Assembly (NCBI GenBank): GCA_003170875.1
Contig: PMYJ01000234.1
Span: forward strand, 1 to 9,446
DNA from: Candidatus Dormiibacterota bacterium
GTDB lineage: Bacteria; Chloroflexota; Dormibacteria; Aeolococcales; Aeolococcaceae
Direction: 5' to 3'
Length of the DNA stretch: 9,446 nt
Of the stretch, positions 5,607-9,446 are shown piece by piece; the stretch's first letter is position 1; each line of letters starts with the position of its first letter. Under the pieces are notes generated by a model. The model searched no databases. It was not told where the DNA came from and saw only the letters and a list, made by a program, of their open reading frames with translations. The position numbers were made by a program, and so were the translations under genes.

Positions 5607-7597
5607 ACGACCTCGCTCTGCGCGTCCTCCAGATCGTCGACGCGGCCGCGTTCCTGCTCATCGGGGTGCTCGCCCTTCGCGACTGGTGGCGGGGCCGTGA
5701 GGGACGGCACGGCTACCTGGCGATCGCGCTGGGCAGCCTGGGGCTGGTGGCCCTCGGGGCCGGCATCGAGCCGCTCGCCGGCCACCCGGCGACCTTCGCC
5801 AGCGTCCTGGTCGTCACCTCCATGGTCTCGGCCGGGGCGCTCGTCCTCTACCGGCACTCGGTGCTGCCCCTCCCGTGGTGGGTGCTCATGGTGGCGGGCC
5901 TGGGGCTGGCGGGCGCCACCGCGCTCAGCTTCGTGGTGGGCCTGCCGGTCGCCGCCCGCCCCGGGGTGGCGCCGACACCGGAACAGAAGCTGGCACTCGA
6001 CATCCTCCTGGTGGTCTGGTGCCTGGCCGTGGCGGAGCCCGCGTACCGATTGGCCCGCCTCTCGGCCGACCTCCCCGCGGTGCAGCGCGCTCGGATGCGC
6101 TCGATCGCCGCCGGCTATGGCGGGATCATGATCGTGGCCGCCCTGATCCTGGTGGCCTTCACGATCGGCGGTGACGGCCTCGCCATCGCCCTGCAGGCGT
6201 TCGCCCTGGTCTGCGTCCCGCCGCTCTACGCGGGATTCGCGCCACCCGGGTGGCTGCGCCGGATCTGGCGCCGGCCCGAGGAGGACCGCCTCCGCCACGC
6301 CATCCACGACCTCCTCCTGTACAGCCCCGACCGGGCCGCGCTGGCGGGCCGCGGTCTCGACTGGGCGATCCGGCTGGTCGGCGGCGGCGCCGGGCTGATC
6401 GCCGACGTGGGCGGCGAGCTGCTCGCCTCCCAGGGGATCTTCGACTCCGAGGCGCGCGAGATCCTGGCGCTGCTCCCCCTCCCCTCCCCGGCCACCCTGG
6501 TGCGGCTGCGCAGCGGTTCCCACACCGCCATCGTCCACAGCCTCCCGATGAACGCCGGGGAGGGCGCCCTGGTCGTCCTGGCCGGCCCCCTCTCCCCCAC
6601 GTTCGACGCCGAGGAGGCCGATTGGCTCGCCGGCTACACCGCGTCGCTCTCCATCGCCCTGGACCGGGTGCGGGTGGCCGAACTGGCGGTGGAGACCGAG
6701 GCCGAGCTGCGCAACGCCCGGGACCTGGCCCAGGCCGCCAACCAGGCCAAGAACGAATTCCTCTCCCGGCTGAGCCACGAGCTGCGCACCCCGCTCACCG
6801 CCATGATCGGCTTTGCCGACCTCCTCCTCACCGAGCCTCTCGATCCCCAGCAGGAGCACCACGTCCGCACCATCCTCAAGGCGGGCGACCATCTCCTGGC
6901 CCTTGTCAACGACATCCTCGACATCTCCCGCATCGAGGAGGGCCGGCTCTCGCTCACCCCGGAGCCCGTCGCGGTGCGGCACCTGGTCGGCGAGGTGCTC
7001 GACCTCACCCGTCCGATGGCCGCTGAGCTGGAGACCACGGTCCGGGTCACGGGCATCCCGGAGGAGCTGATCGTCGACGCCGACCACCAGCGGCTCAAGC
7101 AGGTGCTGCTCAACTTCGTCTCCAACGCCATCAAGTACAACCGGCGCGGAGGCTGGGTGGAGATCACCGCGGCCACCCGCGGCGGCAGCTGCCGGATCGC
7201 CGTCCAGGACAGCGGGCCGGGCCTTCGGCACGAGGAGATGGAGCGGCTCTTCGCGCCCTTCGAGCGCCTCTCGGCAGCCACGTCCGGTGTCGAGGGCACT
7301 GGCCTGGGGCTCGCCCTCTCCAAGTCGCTGACGGAGGCGATGGGCGGCCGGATCGGGGTGCAAAGCCGGGTGGGTAAGGGCTGCAGCTTCTGGGTCGAGC
7401 TGCCGCTCAGGTCCGGTGGTGCCGGGCTGCCGGCTGCGGAAGAGATCGTGCTGACGGCGAACGACGGTGAGGTCGAGCTGGCGGCGTCGGTCGAGGAGAG
7501 CCTGGTGGGGCACCGCGCCGGCGAGCTGACGGCGACTCCGGAGGGCGAGCCGGGCGCGGCCGCAGGGACTGAGACCGGCGACCACCCTGCCGGGTGA
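5603..7597 (+). CDS. Membrane-bound sensor histidine kinase (7TM-like, GAF-like, HisKA, HATPase)
   Basis: Sensor kinase of 664 residues from the GTG at 5603. Seven hydrophobic segments fill the N-terminus (about 8-26, 37-58, 64-83, 91-116, 129-146, 166-188, 192-212). They are followed by a GAF-like soluble region (about 230-355), a short helical linker, HisKA with phospho-accepting His392 in SRLSHELRTPL, and an HATPase domain: N box LLNFVSNAIKY (Asn508), G1 DSGPGL (Asp536), F box FAPFERL, G2 GTGLGLALS (565-573). After about residue 604 comes a 60-residue Ala/Glu/Gly-rich tail without receiver-domain features. The start overlaps the upstream 24-codon frame by GTGA; in-frame sequence further upstream is low-complexity and unlike protein. 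The signal is unknown. No response regulator is in the window, so the partner must lie elsewhere. The gene follows lysZ by 97 nt on the same strand with no obvious terminator between, so read-through is possible. Confidence 0.88.
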   Translation: MNDLALRVLQIVDAAAFLLIGVLALRDWWRGREGRHGYLAIALGSLGLVALGAGIEPLAGHPATFASVLVVTSMVSAGALVLYRHSVLPLPWWVLMVAGLGLAGATALSFVVGLPVAARPGVAPTPEQKLALDILLVVWCLAVAEPAYRLARLSADLPAVQRARMRSIAAGYGGIMIVAALILVAFTIGGDGLAIALQAFALVCVPPLYAGFAPPGWLRRIWRRPEEDRLRHAIHDLLLYSPDRAALAGRGLDWAIRLVGGGAGLIADVGGELLASQGIFDSEAREILALLPLPSPATLVRLRSGSHTAIVHSLPMNAGEGALVVLAGPLSPTFDAEEADWLAGYTASLSIALDRVRVAELAVETEAELRNARDLAQAANQAKNEFLSRLSHELRTPLTAMIGFADLLLTEPLDPQQEHHVRTILKAGDHLLALVNDILDISRIEEGRLSLTPEPVAVRHLVGEVLDLTRPMAAELETTVRVTGIPEELIVDADHQRLKQVLLNFVSNAIKYNRRGGWVEITAATRGGSCRIAVQDSGPGLRHEEMERLFAPFERLSAATSGVEGTGLGLALSKSLTEAMGGRIGVQSRVGKGCSFWVELPLRSGGAGLPAAEEIVLTANDGEVELAASVEESLVGHRAGELTATPEGEPGAAAGTETGDHPAG

Positions 7598-7612
7598 CCG
7601 AACAGCCGGAGG

Positions 7613-8311
7613 TCAGGTCCCTGAAAGGGACCCCACCGGCCGCACCCTCCAGGCCTCCCCATCCCACCACGCGCGCCCGTCCGGCGACAGCCGCGCTACC
7701 GCCGGGGCGGGGGCAGGGATCGGCCGCCATCCACCGCCGTCCCACCTCCAGCGACCGTCGTCCGAGACGGGCAGGTCGGCGGGCGGAGCGGCACGGGTGA
7801 AGAGGTCCCAGTCCGCCGCCTGAATCTCGCCGGACCCGGGGCTGTACACGCGGAGGCGCTGGTGCCCGATGGTCACTCGGCTGCGCCTCAGCGGTCCGAG
7901 CTGGGTGCGCGGGAACGTATCGACCACCCGCCGGGGAGTCCAGCGCAGCAAGCGGCCACTGTCGAGAACCGAGACGGCTTCGTCGGTCACCGCGATGACC
8001 CGATGGTGGATGAAGAGGCCACTGATGAGCCTGGCCACCACCAGGCCGAGCAGGATGGAGAGCGGGAACACCACGCCGGGCCACGCTCCTTTCTGACCGG
8101 AGAGGCCGAGGGTGAGAAGCCACGCCGGCACGACGACAACGCTGTACCCAATCAGGCTCAGCGGGACCGCCCACCAGAGGGAGCCGCTGTCCGCGGCGGC
8201 CACGTAGCGAATGACGGACCCGGGCGGAAGCAGCCGGAGCGCCCTCTGGATCATCCGGCGCCTGGCCCACTCGTTGGTCAACTCGCCCTCCCAACTGGCT
8301 GCGGCCGCCAT
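7613..8311 (-). CDS. Unrecognised membrane protein with PH-like region and two WDG repeats
   Basis: 232 residues, function unknown. A basic N-terminal helix (about 14-28) precedes two membrane segments (about 46-69 and 77-101). A beta-rich stretch (about 104-157) containing VIAVTDEAVSVLDSGRLLRW and a PRTQLGPLRR turn resembles bacterial PH-like membrane domains. The C-terminus carries two copies of a short motif, DGRWRWDGGGW (185-195) and DGRAWWDGEAW (211-221), joined by a Pro/Ala linker. Such S-D-G-x-x-W-W-D-G-x-x-W units recur in membrane proteins of actinobacteria and Chloroflexota-like bacteria, without a firm role that I know of. The ATG at 8311 is the only in-frame start after the nuoN stop 40 nt upstream; no clear ribosome site is seen. 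An internal ATG at residue 20 is an alternative start. Co-transcription with nuoN is likely. The stop is 15 nt from that of the convergent kinase. Confidence 0.8.
   Translation of the reverse strand: MAAAASWEGELTNEWARRRMIQRALRLLPPGSVIRYVAAADSGSLWWAVPLSLIGYSVVVVPAWLLTLGLSGQKGAWPGVVFPLSILLGLVVARLISGLFIHHRVIAVTDEAVSVLDSGRLLRWTPRRVVDTFPRTQLGPLRRSRVTIGHQRLRVYSPGSGEIQAADWDLFTRAAPPADLPVSDDGRWRWDGGGWRPIPAPAPAVARLSPDGRAWWDGEAWRVRPVGSLSGT
7616..7632. terminator. Hairpin between convergent genes, possible bidirectional terminator
   Basis: A perfect 7-bp inverted repeat, GGTCCCT / AGGGACC with a 3-base GAA loop, lies 18 nt past the kinase stop and inside the last codons of the minus-strand membrane-protein gene. 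There is no T-run on either side, so it is not a classical intrinsic terminator. A weaker 5-bp repeat (CACCC 7583-7587 / GGGTG 7592-7596) covers the kinase stop. Confidence 0.3.
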
Positions 8312-8351
8312 TATCCGCGCTCGCCGGGCGGCTGGTCGCCCCGACCGCGGA

Positions 8352-9446
8352 TCAGGTGCCCGGAAGAGTCCCTGCCTGGGCCATGGTGGCGACGGTCAGC
8401 ACCAGCACCACGAAGACGCCCAGCACCAGCGTGCCGGCGGCGGTCACCAGGAGCACCGCGCTCCCCGCCAGGCCCGTCCGCGGCCACGCGTACGCGGGCG
8501 CCTCCTCCTTCGAGCCCTGGAACATGATCAGCGTCACCCGCAGGTAGTAGAAGACCGACACCGCGCTGGTGCCGATCCCCCAGAGCGCGAGCGCGACGTT
8601 GTGGGCCTGGATGGCGGCCGCGAAGACCAGGAACTTGCCGATGAAGCCGGCGGTGAACGGAAAGCCCGCCAGTGAGAGCAGGAAGAATGCCAGCGCCGCG
8701 GCCACGTACGGCCGCCGGTGCCACAGTCCGCGCAGGTGGTCGTAGCTGTCGAGGTCCTCGCCCCGCCCGCTCATCACCGTGACCACGGCGAAGGCACCGA
8801 GATTGGTGAACGCGTAGGCGGCGAGGTAGTAGAGGGCACCCTGAACGCCGAGCGGGGTGCCAACTCCCACCGCCACTCCGATCAGGATGTAGCCGGCCTG
8901 GGCGATGCCCGAGTAGGCGAGCATCCGCTTGATGCTGTTCTGCGTCAGCGCGGCGAGGTTGCCGACCACCATGGAGAGGATGGCGACCGCGATCACCACC
9001 GCGCTCCAGCGGCTGTAGTAGGAGGCGAAGGCGTCGTCGAAGAGGCGGATGATCACGATGAAGGCGGCGACCTTGGTGGCGACGCTCATGAAGGTGGTCA
9101 CCGAGGTGGGGGCCCCCTGGTACACGTCGGGCGTCCAGGCATGGAAGGGCGCCGCGCTCACCTTGAAGGCGAGGCCGACGAACATCAGGATGATCCCGCC
9201 GACCAGCAGCGGGTCGACGGGCAGCGAGCGGCTCATCGCCTCGGCGATCTGGGCGAGCTGCGTGTGCCCGGTCTCGCCGTACACCAGGGCCATCCCGAAG
9301 AGGAGGAATGCGGAGGCGAAGGAGCCGAGCAGCAGGTACTTGACCGCCGCCTCCTGGGAGCGCTCCTCCTGGCGGGAGAATCCGCTCAGGATGTAGAGCG
9401 AGATCGAGAGCAGCTCGATGGCGAGGAAGATGACCATCAGGCTGGT
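8352..9446 (-). CDS. nuoN: NADH-quinone oxidoreductase subunit N (N-terminus cut off)
   Basis: One of the three antiporter-like, proton-translocating membrane subunits of respiratory complex I. 364 residues are visible; the frame stays open to the window edge, and family members have about 480, so roughly the first 100 or more are missing. The Met at 9437 is internal, since three in-frame codons (Thr-Ser-Leu) precede it and the family continues upstream. Signatures are the helix with ELLSISLYIL (Glu11 of the visible part, the conserved membrane glutamate), AFKVSAAPFHAWTPDVYQGAPTSV with Lys95, a second lysine (Lys125) in SVATKVAAF, and NSIKRMLAYSGIAQAGY. About ten hydrophobic helices are visible. 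NuoL and NuoM share the fold, but the ELLS/DVYQGAPT pattern is that of NuoN. Other nuo genes probably lie beyond the right edge. nuoN is commonly last in the nuo operon, matching the change of gene type downstream. Confidence 0.93.
   Translation of the reverse strand, partial: TSLMVIFLAIELLSISLYILSGFSRQEERSQEAAVKYLLLGSFASAFLLFGMALVYGETGHTQLAQIAEAMSRSLPVDPLLVGGIILMFVGLAFKVSAAPFHAWTPDVYQGAPTSVTTFMSVATKVAAFIVIIRLFDDAFASYYSRWSAVVIAVAILSMVVGNLAALTQNSIKRMLAYSGIAQAGYILIGVAVGVGTPLGVQGALYYLAAYAFTNLGAFAVVTVMSGRGEDLDSYDHLRGLWHRRPYVAAALAFFLLSLAGFPFTAGFIGKFLVFAAAIQAHNVALALWGIGTSAVSVFYYLRVTLIMFQGSKEEAPAYAWPRTGLAGSAVLLVTAAGTLVLGVFVVLVLTVATMAQAGTLPGT

Noticed and set aside
5357..7585. 742-codon minus-strand open frame opposite lysZ and the histidine kinase
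   Set aside because: Composition (Gly, Glu, Gln, Arg, His rich, no domains) is that of an antisense shadow; the plus strand holds clear kinase motifs throughout.
7862..8675. Plus-strand open frames opposite the WDG membrane protein and nuoN
   Set aside because: They are charged, His/Arg/Pro-rich shadow translations; the minus strand shows membrane helices and NuoN signatures.
1..9446. CRISPR array, insertion sequence, tRNA or phage-like segment
   Set aside because: No regularly spaced repeats, transposase or integrase motifs, or tRNA-like cloverleaf were seen; all the space is taken by ordinary genes.

Overview
The window is a GC-rich, densely packed piece of a bacterial chromosome with frequent GTG starts and gene overlaps of one to four bases. 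Most of it is an amino-acid biosynthesis operon that uses the LysW carrier protein. LysW pathways are known from Deinococcus-Thermus, many archaea and some other deep bacterial lineages. A LysW operon close to a complex I (nuo) locus and a membrane protein with WDG-type repeats, at this base composition, would fit a Chloroflexota or Dormibacterota-like soil bacterium. That taxonomic guess is inference; the sequence contains no marker that fixes it.

Positions 1-5505 (+ strand) read lysT (5' end cut off by the window) - lysU - lysW - lysX - lysK - lysY - lysZ. LysT/LysU form the homoaconitase-type dehydratase that acts on homocitrate/homoaconitate early in the alpha-aminoadipate (AAA) route. 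LysW is a 58-residue zinc-binding carrier whose C-terminal glutamate is joined by LysX to the amino group of AAA. LysZ phosphorylates the side-chain carboxylate, LysY reduces it to the semialdehyde, an aminotransferase (LysJ, not in the window) makes LysW-lysine, and LysK releases lysine and recycles LysW. The NTA motif in LysX points to AAA (lysine) rather than glutamate (arginine) as the substrate. The junctions lysW/X, X/K, K/Y and Y/Z are all four-base GTGA overlaps, so the last five genes are very probably translationally coupled.

Positions 5506-7597 (+) hold a possible 24-codon micro-ORF with a good ribosome binding site. It overlaps, again by GTGA, a 664-residue membrane histidine kinase with seven predicted membrane segments, a GAF-like region, HisKA, HATPase and an acidic low-complexity tail. 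No response regulator is in view.

Positions 7598-9446 carry two minus-strand genes convergent with the kinase. From the right edge these are nuoN (N-terminus cut off), a proton-pumping membrane subunit of NADH dehydrogenase, and 40 nt downstream an unrecognised two-helix membrane protein with a PH-like middle and two WDG repeats. No rRNA, tRNA, mobile element, CRISPR array or intergenic stretch over 100 bases was seen. The window is a recognisable biosynthetic locus. The less ordinary parts are the overlap architecture, the altered glycine loop in LysZ, the micro-ORF/kinase unit and the WDG protein.
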